Source: a virus. Taken from it: a stretch of 41,989 bases of DNA. Made by a program: the position numbers and the translations under genes. Position 1 is the stretch's first letter, and each line of letters starts with the position of its first letter. Of this stretch, positions 1 to 7,219 are shown one piece after another. The stretch spans positions 1-41,989 of IMG/VR virus record IMGVR_UViG_3300010400_000014. The stretch is one strand, 5' to 3'. The notes under the pieces were generated by a model. It was not told the origin of the DNA and did not search any database. It saw only the letters and a list, made by a program, of their open reading frames with translations.

Positions 1-123
1 GAGATTCCGCAGCCGCGTGCCCACCGCGCCCGCGATGCCGGCGCTATCCAAAAACAGCATCGCGACGCGCTGCCCCTGATACGTGTTACTCAGCACATCC
101 GCTAACCGGTTCGTGAGCACGCC
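1..123. repeat. Terminal direct repeat (copy 2 at 41867-41989)
   Basis: Bases 1-123 are identical to 41867-41989. The large terminase reading frame runs off the left end and continues without a break from the right-hand copy, so the molecule is circular or circularly permuted with a unit length of 41,866 bp. The repeat lies inside a coding frame, so it looks like an assembly overlap rather than a biological packaging end. A true short terminal repeat cannot be excluded from sequence alone. Confidence 0.95.
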
Positions 124-1212
124 CGGATCACGCGTGAGCTCGCCCGGAATGCGAATCGCAGGAATGCTCCGCGCATCGCGCCCGCGCCGGAAGCGAATCA
201 CGTTGCTGTCGCTGCCGCCCCAGGCCAGGTCGCAACCCGCCACCAGCGGTTCATCGGACAGCACGACCACCTGGCGCTTCTGCGCGTCGAGCACGCGGGC
301 GCTATCGATAAACTGTGCATCTTCCGCCTTCGGCGGCACCCCGCGCACGCGCACGCGAAACCGGTCGCTGTCTTCACCGCCCCAGTCTTCGAGTTGCTCC
401 GCAATCAGCCCTTTGTTCGGAAAACGGCAAGTGCGGGCATCGATGATCCAGGCCTTCCAGCGCCGGCCGCCGCTACCGAATACGACATCGTGAAACACGC
501 CGCGACGGCGGGTTGGGTTGCCGAACAGAAACCACATCGGCTCGCCATCGGTCAAACCGCCTTCCTGCACTTCATGAATGACATCAGGCACGTTGCTGTC
601 TTCATCGTTCACATAAAAGCTGGTCGAGGCTACATTGTGCTGCCCCGCGAACGCTTCGCTGTTATCGGGGTCGCAGGTTTGCGGCGAGCACTTCCACGAT
701 GTGCGATAGCCCGCGCGATACATGATGCTGCTGTTCAGCACAAACCAGTGCGCCGTAATGCTGCGCTTCGTCCATACATCAATCGCGGCCCAAGTTTTAT
801 CTTGGAGTTGCGTGTTCGTGTTCGCAGTGATGACGCCCTTCGCATCGCGGCGCGTGCTCATGATGAAGTTCACCACCATGCCGGTGAGCGCGCCCTTGCC
901 GATGCCGTGACCTGACGACACCGCGCCTTTGATGGGGAGCACCGCATCCACGCCGTTGAAGTGCCGGCTGGCGATTTCATGGCCGAGCCATTCGAGAAAC
1001 TCACACTGCCACCTGTCTGGCTCTTTATAGGCTGAGAGGGGCGTGTTGGGTTCGCCCCAGGTGAACGCGCCGCGCACATAGCCGAGAGGGTTGCTGTAGT
1101 GCTCGCTGCAGAAGTCGTGGAGTTCGCTCTCGAAGTCGCGACTCTGTGGAGAGAGGGTCTGCGTGCCGTGGCCGTATTCAGCTTTCAGCCACGGCGTCAT
1201 GCCGTCAGTCAT
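1..1212 (-). CDS. terL: Terminase large subunit, N-terminal part (continues at 41989-41522)
   Basis: This is the DNA-packaging motor ATPase. The full protein is 518 residues when joined across the window ends; residues 1-404 lie here. ATG at 1212 overlaps the upstream stop as ATGA. A Walker A-like loop sits at residues 99-109 (SSGHGIGKGAL), with Gly after the lysine where Ser/Thr is usual. It is followed by the conserved TANTNTQLQDKTW stretch (about 129-141) and a GNPT segment (231-234). The RNase H-like nuclease domain begins near residue 325, with candidate metal-binding Asp at 328 (CDLAWGG) and 388 (LDSAG). It is preceded by terS and one small gene. The family assignment is firm. Confidence 0.93.
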   Translation of the reverse strand, partial: MTDGMTPWLKAEYGHGTQTLSPQSRDFESELHDFCSEHYSNPLGYVRGAFTWGEPNTPLSAYKEPDRWQCEFLEWLGHEIASRHFNGVDAVLPIKGAVSSGHGIGKGALTGMVVNFIMSTRRDAKGVITANTNTQLQDKTWAAIDVWTKRSITAHWFVLNSSIMYRAGYRTSWKCSPQTCDPDNSEAFAGQHNVASTSFYVNDEDSNVPDVIHEVQEGGLTDGEPMWFLFGNPTRRRGVFHDVVFGSGGRRWKAWIIDARTCRFPNKGLIAEQLEDWGGEDSDRFRVRVRGVPPKAEDAQFIDSARVLDAQKRQVVVLSDEPLVAGCDLAWGGSDSNVIRFRRGRDARSIPAIRIPGELTRDPGVLTNRLADVLSNTYQGQRVAMLFLDSAGIAGAVGTRLRNL

Positions 1213-1457
1213 GGCACAGAATGAATCTGATGATCGCGGTGATATTCACAATCTTGGCACCAGATGTCGCGGTCGTCTCCTGGTTCATAGGGCGTGCGCG
1301 AATTGAACGGGTGCGGCGTCAATTCTTCATCCGGACATTCGTGGTCGAGATCGAAGATGAATCCGCTGTGGCAATTACAGCAATGCACGTCCACCGCCGT
1401 GCCGTGCTCGCAGACGTGATCACCGACATCGTTGATCGTAATCTCCAAATCCCTCAC
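1209..1457 (-). CDS. Small Cys/His-rich protein between terS and terL
   Basis: An 82-residue protein starting at GTG (GTGA overlap with terS) and ending in ATGA with terL. It is packed with Cys and His: CEH near residue 16, HCCNC at 25-29, HEC at 39-41 and WCQDCEYH near the C-terminus. This implies at least one structural zinc site. I do not recognise a family. Its place between the two terminase genes suggests a packaging-related role, but that is only positional inference. Confidence 0.75.
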   Translation of the reverse strand: MRDLEITINDVGDHVCEHGTAVDVHCCNCHSGFIFDLDHECPDEELTPHPFNSRTPYEPGDDRDIWCQDCEYHRDHQIHSVP

Positions 1458-1888
1458 TCCTTCTCAGCCCTCGCGCGCTGCTTCGCGCGGTCCAAGCGCG
1501 CGATCAGTTCTTCTGGCGCACTGATTTCCACTTTGTCCTTGAACATCCCGAACGCGCGCCCCGCCATCTCGATTGCTTTCGTTTTGTCCCACAGTTTGAT
1601 TTCCACCGTGATGTCCTGCGAATCATCGCCCACGGTGAGATTTTCTGTTTTCACTTTCACGCTCGCGATACAGCGCTGAAAATCTTCCGGCATCGCCTTC
1701 AGTTCGCGCAGTGTGAACTTTTTGCGGTTGCCATGCACGCCATCGAACGCATCAAGAATGTTGCTGAGCGCGAGGCGCTTGATTTCCAACTCGAGCCGCT
1801 CGCGCGTGAGCTTGTTGTGTGAGCCGCGAGGCCGGCCGGGGCCCGCGTCCTTCTTGAGATGCGCGGTGGGCGGATGTGGGTTTGCCAA
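1454..1888 (-). CDS. terS: Terminase small subunit
   Basis: A 144-residue protein that would recognise phage DNA and load the large terminase. The N-terminal GPGRPRGSHNKLTRERLE stretch (about residues 16-33) is the hallmark of one phage small-terminase family, followed by a helical region (LSNILDAFDGVHGNRKKFTLRELKAMPEDFQ, in two helices). The only start between the upstream in-frame stop and the conserved motif is TTG at 1888, with no clear Shine-Dalgarno. A TATGAT hexamer at 1911-1906 may be a -10 box, but no good -35 is seen. It lies directly downstream of the octamer array at 1957-2130. Confidence 0.82.
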   Translation of the reverse strand: MANPHPPTAHLKKDAGPGRPRGSHNKLTRERLELEIKRLALSNILDAFDGVHGNRKKFTLRELKAMPEDFQRCIASVKVKTENLTVGDDSQDITVEIKLWDKTKAIEMAGRAFGMFKDKVEISAPEELIARLDRAKQRARAEKE

Positions 1889-1956
1889 AGGGTTATTGAC
1901 TTGAAATCATACACGAAGAGGCTGAGGAGGGACATCCTCGTAAGTGAGGCAAATCG

Positions 1957-2130
1957 ATGCCACCATGCCACCTCATGCCACCTTTTTGGCATTTTCGTAA
2001 CTGCGTACACGTGATCTCATATACATGTATACATATACGTAAAAAGGTGGCATAGGTGGCATATGTGTAGGTGGCTCAATAATATCCACCTCAGTCACGA
2101 GGTGGCATGCATGCCACCTTAAGGTGGTGT
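1957..2130. repeat. Octamer array with dyad symmetry (candidate origin or control region)
   Basis: Seven exact copies of GGTGGCAT or its complement lie in 162 bp. ATGCCACC occurs at 1957, 1965, 1975 and 2111; GGTGGCAT occurs at 2046, 2055 and 2101. Degenerate copies are at 2070 and 2123. The left cluster points one way and the centre-right copies the other, flanking an AT-rich stretch (1993-2045) that holds the palindrome TATACATGTATA (2020-2031). Copies at 2101 and 2111 form a perfect 20-bp palindrome (2100-2119) abutting the vapE-like stop codon. The arrangement resembles iterons around an unwinding element. A role in late-gene control or termination is also possible. Confidence 0.8.
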
Positions 2131-3270
2131 CCAGAATTTACGCATCCGGTCGCGTTTCCATTGGGCATGCCGGAGGATACGCGCGACACGCATTTGGCTG
2201 GTTTTATCGAGTTTGTCTGGCGTGAATTTGAGGGGGCCCAGCAAGATGTCCTTGACGAACACGGACGGCGATGTGAGCACGTAGTGCTGTGCCCAATCCA
2301 GCACGAGTGAGGCCCATTCATCATGCTGGTGGCGAGCGGCCTGCTCCGTTTGCGTAATCGCCGGCATCTCCCACCAGGTCGCCCCGCGCTGAAAGAGCAT
2401 CACCGCTTCCGCGAACAGTTGGGATCGTGCGGCCGTGAGCGACGCCAAATTGATGGCGCCGCATTGGATGGGCCAGAATCGGCGCCCGCCCGTTTCGTCG
2501 GTCAGCCAATCATCATGGTTCGTCGTGCCGGCGAACACACATTGGCGAGGAATGTCAATCGTGCGTCGCCCATAACTGGCGCGATAGGTGTCCGACGTGC
2601 GAGACAACATCCCCTTCACGTGTGCGCTTTCCGTCTTGGAAAAAGCATTCAATTCACAGAGTTCGATGACCCATTTTCCGCGTAAGGCTTGCAGGAAATC
2701 CTTCGAGGCCGCGGATTCATCGAGCGCGCAGAACCACTCGCCGCCCACAACAGCAAGCGCGCTGGATTTAAAGATGCCCTGCTCCCCTTCGAACACCGGC
2801 ATCGTGTCGCATTTGCAACCGGGGCACAGCACGCGCGCCACGAGACTGAGAAAGAAATTGCGGCTGGCCGCGCGGACATAATCGCTCGGTTGCCGATCGG
2901 CGCCCCAGTGATCTTCGAAGGCTAAATCAATGCGCGAGATCCCGTCCCAGACCAGCGAGAGCAACCATTCCCGCACGACATGCCGCCCCCGTCGTCGAGC
3001 CACGAGATCCACGGCATCGGCGACGAGATGCTTCGTAATGCGCGTGAGTCCCGTCGTGTCCTGCAGGTAGACAGTCAAGGCGACATCGTCATCATCGCGC
3101 CACTCCCGCGGCGCGGAATTCGTCACGATGATGCGCCCCGTAAATTCATCGAAATAGAGATGCGCTGCATCCCAGAGCGGATCGTGTTCCAACACGCGCA
3201 CGGCGTTCGTCAGCGTTTGGTAGGGAGGCTTCCCGAGTCCTGGTGCATCGAGAATCGCGCCCCAATTCAC
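2119..3270 (-). CDS. VapE-type P-loop ATPase / replication helicase
   Basis: A 383-residue protein of the virulence-associated E family, which in phages and mobile elements usually acts as the replicative helicase or primase-helicase. Walker A is EGEQGIFKSS (161-170), with Phe replacing the usual Gly before Lys. A Walker B-like strand is WVIELCEL (200-207). The family signature continues with AHVKGMLSR (about 216-224), TTN (249-251) and GGRRFWPI (261-268). No primase domain precedes it. The GTG start at 3270 overlaps the upstream stop. It is the last gene of the leftward early operon, next to the octamer array. Confidence 0.88.
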   Translation of the reverse strand: MNWGAILDAPGLGKPPYQTLTNAVRVLEHDPLWDAAHLYFDEFTGRIIVTNSAPREWRDDDDVALTVYLQDTTGLTRITKHLVADAVDLVARRRGRHVVREWLLSLVWDGISRIDLAFEDHWGADRQPSDYVRAASRNFFLSLVARVLCPGCKCDTMPVFEGEQGIFKSSALAVVGGEWFCALDESAASKDFLQALRGKWVIELCELNAFSKTESAHVKGMLSRTSDTYRASYGRRTIDIPRQCVFAGTTNHDDWLTDETGGRRFWPIQCGAINLASLTAARSQLFAEAVMLFQRGATWWEMPAITQTEQAARHQHDEWASLVLDWAQHYVLTSPSVFVKDILLGPLKFTPDKLDKTSQMRVARILRHAQWKRDRMRKFWTPP

Positions 3271-3497
3271 AACGCACGCAGCGATTCCGCACGAAGTGCT
3301 TCAAGTCGCTGCAATTGCTGGGCGCGTGGGATCCACCGTCCAACTTTTGAACGCGAATAATCGCGCTCGCCTGCCGCCACGATGGCAACGCAGGTTCCAC
3401 TGTGATGGAGAACGCCGAGTTCCCAATTGAAAATATCAGGCGAGGGTCGAAGGCAGACAAAACACAGACGAGCGGAACGAATCTCGCGACGCGTCAT
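3267..3497 (-). CDS. Small hypothetical protein upstream of the VapE-like gene
   Basis: A 76-residue protein of unknown function. The ATG at 3497 is preferred over upstream options because GAAGG sits 6 nt before it. It ends in a GTGA overlap with the VapE-like gene. The N-terminal half has CFVC (about 12-15) and a later HHSGTC, a possible zinc ligand set. The C-terminal third is helical and basic. Its 5' end overlaps a second small reading frame (3436-3597), so one of the two may be spurious. The tight coupling to the downstream gene favours this one. Confidence 0.55.
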   Translation of the reverse strand: MTRREIRSARLCFVCLRPSPDIFNWELGVLHHSGTCVAIVAAGERDYSRSKVGRWIPRAQQLQRLEALRAESLRAL

Positions 3498-3597
3498 ACC
3501 GCACCTTCTCTCTAAGATGCACACCGCGCTGGGCCACAACGTGAGAGAGCACGTCGTGCGCTCGAAAGGCGAAGAGCCGGCCAGCTCCGCCCAGCAT
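3436..3597 (-). CDS. Possible small protein (53 aa) at the head of the VapE transcript
   Basis: A short frame with ATG at 3597, preceded by AGGGG 5 nt upstream, and placed about 20 nt after a plausible promoter (3625-3653). It overlaps the next gene by 62 nt in another frame, which is long for this genome. No family is recognised. The arguments for it are the ribosome site and promoter; the argument against is the overlap and an unremarkable composition. Confidence 0.3.
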   Translation of the reverse strand: MLGGAGRLFAFRAHDVLSHVVAQRGVHLREKVRYDASRDSFRSSVFCLPSTLA

Positions 3598-3624
3598 CAA
3601 GCCCCTATTGGCTTGAATAGCCGC

Positions 3625-3653
3625 ATTTTACTGAGAACATCGCGCCTAGTCTA
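3625..3653 (-). promoter_or_regulatory. Candidate promoter for the VapE-like gene group
   Basis: On the minus strand, TAGACT (3653-3648) and TAAAAT (3630-3625) are spaced by 17 nt, a fair match to a sigma70-type promoter. It lies in the 227-nt gap between the VWA gene and the small genes before the VapE-like gene, the only sizeable gap in this operon. It lacks the TGCTACAGT core of the three stronger early promoters, so it would be regulated differently. Confidence 0.4.
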
Positions 3654-3724
3654 CGTTGGGAACGCACAGAACCTTGCACACAAGATAGCCCGCTGGCTGA
3701 GATGGGAGGCTACCAGCGGCGGTA

Positions 3725-4279
3725 TCACGCCGAGAGCAGGCCGCGAATCTTTGTGCCGAGCGCTTTGGTCGCCAGATCTAGCGTGTCACATGACCCGCCA
3801 CTCTGCCGCGCCAGATCGCGCAGAAAGCGCTCGCCCGGATCGCCCGGTCGGCCGATGAACACGACATCGATCTTGCACCGCGACTGTTTTGCCGCGATGA
3901 GCGCCCGCGGTGGATCATTCGGCGCGCCATCGCTCACCACAATCAGATGCGCCGCGCCCCGTCCCGCGCAGTAATCGATCGCTTCGGCGAGCGGCGTGCC
4001 GTTGCCGCCCACATCCGGAATGTCGGCCGCGATTTCTCGCGCCGCCGCACCCTCCACGGGAAACGCCACTTGCTGCACACTCGGCAGATCAGCGCGCAGT
4101 TGCCGCGCGACACTCCGCAGTTTCTGGATGGCGGTCTGATTCGGCGCAATCTCCTCGCTCATGGAATACGAGCAGTCCAACAGCAAAAATGTGCCCGTCG
4201 CGCGCCGGTGCTGCTTGATGCGTTCGGCCAGCGACGAATTGCTCGAGATGCGTGCCGTGGCGATAATCTCAGACGACAT
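3725..4279 (-). CDS. VWA-domain protein with intact MIDAS site
   Basis: A 184-residue single-domain von Willebrand factor A protein. The metal-dependent adhesion site is complete: DCSYS at 35-39, Thr95 in GGNGTPLAEA, and Asp117 in VVSDGAPND. VWA domains mediate metal-dependent protein contacts and in bacteria usually work with a MoxR-type AAA+ ATPase, none of which is visible here. No signal peptide or membrane segment is seen, so it should be cytoplasmic. It overlaps the upstream gene by 11 nt within the early leftward operon, between nuclease/helicase genes and the VapE-like gene. Confidence 0.87.
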   Translation of the reverse strand: MSSEIIATARISSNSSLAERIKQHRRATGTFLLLDCSYSMSEEIAPNQTAIQKLRSVARQLRADLPSVQQVAFPVEGAAAREIAADIPDVGGNGTPLAEAIDYCAGRGAAHLIVVSDGAPNDPPRALIAAKQSRCKIDVVFIGRPGDPGERFLRDLARQSGGSCDTLDLATKALGTKIRGLLSA

Positions 4280-4706
4280 AACTAGTCTCCTCCTGGAAAA
4301 TTGCTGAGATGAGAAGCACCAGCGCGGTTTTCAGCGCCACACGGGCTTCCGGTTTTACGCGTGAGCCGAGCCCGAGCGCTTTGCACTTTTCGTATTTCGT
4401 CCACGCCGCATCGATCTGCGGCGTAGACGTGCGCGCGGCCATGCGCACGAATTGCACTTCAAGTGCCTCGCAGGCCGCGACCGCGGGCGGCAGGTCCGGG
4501 GCGCGCACGACCTCACGCGGAGCGGCGGGCTTCGGCGCGGGTGCCCAGGCCTTCGACGTCGGTGGCGCACTCGGCGGATTGGCGCCGAGGCAGGCGAGAC
4601 ACATCACGCCTTTGATGCCGGGGGTCCACTCGCAGCGGTCCCCGACTTTAATTTCGACGCGCCCGCACTGCCGGCACCAACTCTGATATTTCGACGTGAT
4701 CAGCAT
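4269..4706 (-). CDS. Zinc-ribbon protein of unknown function
   Basis: A 145-residue protein. The start is ATG 4706, overlapping the upstream stop by one base (TGATG); longer upstream frames would cover the neighbouring gene and are rejected. The N-terminus has CRQCG near residue 12 and CLAC near 36, a typical four-cysteine zinc ribbon. A Pro/Ala-rich linker (about 44-70) and a helical C-terminal domain follow. It overlaps the VWA gene downstream, which suggests a functional pair, though no partner relation is known to me. Confidence 0.75.
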   Translation of the reverse strand: MLITSKYQSWCRQCGRVEIKVGDRCEWTPGIKGVMCLACLGANPPSAPPTSKAWAPAPKPAAPREVVRAPDLPPAVAACEALEVQFVRMAARTSTPQIDAAWTKYEKCKALGLGSRVKPEARVALKTALVLLISAIFQEETSYVV

Positions 4707-4972
4707 CAGTGCCTCGTGGCGCCGGTATCTATCGGTGGCATCTCGTCTGTGGTCGGTTCGAATTCCGCCAGCACATGCGGAATCAGCGTCTGCAGCAGGT
4801 CGAGCGCGCACGGCAACTCGCCGCCGTGCTGATCGAGGCCTCGCAGCAGCAGCGCCCGCACCAGCAGCAACAACGCAGGTAGAATGATCCGGTTCTGCTC
4901 GCCGAGAAAGACCGGCTGAATGCGCTCCGCGAGCGCGCATACGGCATCGACATGAGTAGGCTTCGTGTCCAT
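4706..4972 (-). CDS. Small helical hypothetical protein
   Basis: An 88-residue protein starting at ATG 4972, overlapping the stop of the VRR-NUC gene (TAATG). The sequence is mostly predicted helix with a Leu-rich stretch near residues 31-44 (ILPALLLLVRALLLR). This could be a hydrophobic core helix; flanking charges make a membrane segment less likely. No family is recognised. Tight overlaps on both sides support it as a real gene of the early leftward operon. Confidence 0.65.
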   Translation of the reverse strand: MDTKPTHVDAVCALAERIQPVFLGEQNRIILPALLLLVRALLLRGLDQHGGELPCALDLLQTLIPHVLAEFEPTTDEMPPIDTGATRH

Positions 4973-5328
4973 TACGGGGCTCCGATCAACTGCGCCAACG
5001 CCAGCGCGACATCGTTGACCTCACGGGCCACCACGGCCAGCCCGCCGGCCGTCTGCACCGCCCGAAGAAACCGCGCCTGCTCGTCCGTGGTCCGGCGACG
5101 CCCGACCTTTCCCTCGACCGCCACGAAAACGGCTAGCGCACGGCCGAGCATGGCCTCGGTGACGATGACCGGCACCCAGCCGATCAGGTCGCTGGAGCCA
5201 ACGCACAGGCCGCTGGAAATCCAGCGCCCATCGGCGAGCTGATAGGTGCCGACCTGGTTGCGAAACAGCCGCACCCCAGCGGCCGAATAGTGGAGCATGA
5301 GGCGCTGCAGCAGGTCTGTTTCGCTCAA
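4972..5328 (-). CDS. VRR-NUC domain nuclease
   Basis: A 118-residue stand-alone VRR-NUC protein, a PD-(D/E)XK-fold nuclease common in phages near helicases and thought to act on branched or structured DNA. Visible family features are RNQVG (about 23-27), GLCVGSSDLIGW (40-51, carrying the catalytic Asp), the VAVEGK segment (69-74, acidic-x-Lys core) and EQARFL then GGLAVVA toward the end. It starts at TTG (TTGA overlap with the HNH gene). Phage VRR-NUC proteins often pair with an SF2 helicase, and the RadD-like helicase gene is two genes upstream. Confidence 0.88.
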   Translation of the reverse strand: MSETDLLQRLMLHYSAAGVRLFRNQVGTYQLADGRWISSGLCVGSSDLIGWVPVIVTEAMLGRALAVFVAVEGKVGRRRTTDEQARFLRAVQTAGGLAVVAREVNDVALALAQLIGAP

Positions 5329-5801
5329 AACTTCAGCCTCCGTTCAACCCATCGCTTCATCGCTACGCCATGCACCACTTCGCGCTGAAGATTCTCGCCG
5401 AGGTCCATGATGTCCTTCGGTTCCCATTCCGGCATCATCAGATATTTCCGATAACGGCGCTCTATCCACTCCTTGATGTAGCGTTTACGTTCGCGTAGGG
5501 TCCAGAGCGCCAGTTTACCGAGTGCGCAGTTGCATTCTCGACACGCACGCACTTCAAAAAACGGATAGCGTTCGACAAGCCCAAGCTCGATCAATTTCTC
5601 TCGGCTCACGCGTGGCGGCACATGATCAATCGATTCGCCGATTTCACCACAGTAGATGCAAACCAATTCAGCCTGCGCGATGCGCTTCGGCATCTTCCAC
5701 GCCTTTTGGCGACAGGCATCAGAACAGAAGCGGTGCCACGAACGCGACGGCTCGAAGGACTGACGACAGACCCGGCAGCGGATATTTTTTACCTTGCGCA
5801 T
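5325..5801 (-). CDS. HNH-type zinc protein (putative endonuclease)
   Basis: A 158-residue protein with two zinc modules. CRVC at 9-12 pairs with CSDAC near 26-30, a ribbon common in homing-type nucleases. CIYCG (48-52), DHVPP (59-63) and CRECN (86-90) form an HNH-like core with the paired cysteines and a DH motif. The basic helical C-terminus (REKRYIKEWIERRYRK-like) could bind DNA. It has its own candidate promoter immediately upstream (5802-5837), and the start codon is 6 nt from that -10 box. It could be a free-standing homing nuclease or a processing nuclease. Confidence 0.75.
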   Translation of the reverse strand: MRKVKNIRCRVCRQSFEPSRSWHRFCSDACRQKAWKMPKRIAQAELVCIYCGEIGESIDHVPPRVSREKLIELGLVERYPFFEVRACRECNCALGKLALWTLRERKRYIKEWIERRYRKYLMMPEWEPKDIMDLGENLQREVVHGVAMKRWVERRLKF

Positions 5802-5837
5802 CTACGCATTGTAACGCGTTCCGTAACGCGTTTTCAA
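5802..5837 (-). promoter_or_regulatory. Candidate promoter with tandem GTAACGCGTT repeats
   Basis: On the minus strand TTGAAA (5837-5832) and TACAAT (5813-5808) are separated by 18 nt, and the ATG of the HNH gene follows TACAAT after only 6 nt, so the transcript would be essentially leaderless. The spacer holds two direct copies of GTAACGCGTT (plus strand, 5811-5820 and 5823-5832), each containing the palindrome AACGCGTT. These look like a tandem operator. The -35 overlaps the stop codon of the helicase gene. Confidence 0.55.
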
Positions 5838-7219
5838 GCCGTTCTTCGGTGCGCCTTCGCGCGCTGACTCATGTGCCAGGCCCAGCCTGCGCGATACCCA
5901 AGCATCTTCGCCAGCGCCTGCCACTGCGCCAGCGTCTGACACTGCCCGTAGAATTCCTGCCGCCGTTCACGTAGTGCCCGCAGCGCCGCCGCATCGGTTT
6001 CCTGCAGCACGCCCTCGACCTGCTGCACCTGGCGCGCCTTCACCTCGAACGCTGCGCCACAGTAGGCACACACCCGCGACGAGGACCGGGACACCCCGAA
6101 GCAGACTGGACAGCGACGCACACCCAGCACTCCTTCTCGGCTCTTCGAAGACGAAGCACCCGTCAGCGACCACTGTCGGGAATCATCGGGCAACCCGTGT
6201 CGCTCCCAGTGGCCGGCATGGTCAAAAATTCGCACGACAGCCTTACCTGCGGCCGGCCGCAAACCTCGACCAACTTGCTGGAGATATAGACCCAGCGATT
6301 GTGTTGGCCGCAGAAGGAACAACCCGTCAACGGCTGGCACGTCCAATCCTTCGCTGAAAAGATCCACGCTACATAACACTCGCACGGTTCCATTCCTGAA
6401 CTCCTTCATCGCGTGTGCGCGCTCGGCCTTCGGTGTATCACCATCGACATGCTGAGCCGCGATCCCTGCCGCCACGAACGACGCCGCCATCTGCCGTGAC
6501 GCATCCAGATTCCACGCGAACACCAGCGCGCGTCCGCCCGCGCAGTGCTGGCGATAGTGCGCGAGCGCATCGCCGACCACGCTGCTCTGTTGCATCGCGC
6601 CGGCGAGTTCGCGCTTGTTGTAGTCGCCAGCTACGCGATGCACGCCTGAGAGATTCGCCGCCGAGGGCGCATAGAACTTGTAGGCGCTCAGCCAGCCTTG
6701 CGCGATGAGGTCGGCCGTCGTCGGGCCTTCAACGGGCGCGTCGAAGTAGGCACCGAGGCCGCGCCCGTCGAGGCGCTGTGGCGTGGCCGTGAGGCCGATG
6801 TGGACGGCGGACGGGAACTGCTGCGCGAGCGCGGCCCAACTTTTACTCGCAAGATGATGACATTCGTCCCACACACACACGTCAGGACTCGTGAGATGAC
6901 GTGCTCGCCGTTCCAGAGATGGGACACTGCACACCTGCACGGGAGCAAGTGGCGAGGCTGGATAGCCTGCCGCAACCACGCCGGTGTGAATATCAGCCGT
7001 TTCGATGAAGGTTTCAACGCTTTGCTCCAGTAATTCTTTGCGGTGAACGAGGAACCAGGCGCGCTTGCCACGGGCGGCCGCGCTCGCGAGCATCTGTGCG
7101 ACCAGCACAGTCTTACCGCTCCCGGTCGGACACTGGATCAGGATCCGTCGCACGCCCTGCCGCATGAGGGCGCGGGTGCGCTCGAGAAGATCGATCTGAT
7201 AGTCACGCAACTGAATCAT
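5834..7219 (-). CDS. RadD-like superfamily 2 DNA helicase
   Basis: A 461-residue DEAD/DEAH-family ATPase. ATG 7219 overlaps the methyltransferase stop (ATGA). It shows a Q-motif-like RDYQ (5-8), Walker A PTGSGKT (31-37), DECHH (118-122), TATP in motif III and QQVGRGLRP as motif VI. After the helicase core comes a four-cysteine zinc module (CPVC then CAYC). This architecture resembles bacterial RadD (YejH), which acts with SSB and RecA in recombinational repair. It sits between the cytosine methyltransferase and the HNH/VRR-NUC genes, consistent with a DNA-processing role. Confidence 0.85.
   Translation of the reverse strand: MIQLRDYQIDLLERTRALMRQGVRRILIQCPTGSGKTVLVAQMLASAAARGKRAWFLVHRKELLEQSVETFIETADIHTGVVAAGYPASPLAPVQVCSVPSLERRARHLTSPDVCVWDECHHLASKSWAALAQQFPSAVHIGLTATPQRLDGRGLGAYFDAPVEGPTTADLIAQGWLSAYKFYAPSAANLSGVHRVAGDYNKRELAGAMQQSSVVGDALAHYRQHCAGGRALVFAWNLDASRQMAASFVAAGIAAQHVDGDTPKAERAHAMKEFRNGTVRVLCSVDLFSEGLDVPAVDGLFLLRPTQSLGLYLQQVGRGLRPAAGKAVVRIFDHAGHWERHGLPDDSRQWSLTGASSSKSREGVLGVRRCPVCFGVSRSSSRVCAYCGAAFEVKARQVQQVEGVLQETDAAALRALRERRQEFYGQCQTLAQWQALAKMLGYRAGWAWHMSQRAKAHRRTA

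Noticed and set aside
1146-1679. 177-codon plus-strand frame over the terminase genes
   Set aside because: It overlaps the small Cys-rich gene and terS in antisense, and shows no domain or ribosome site.
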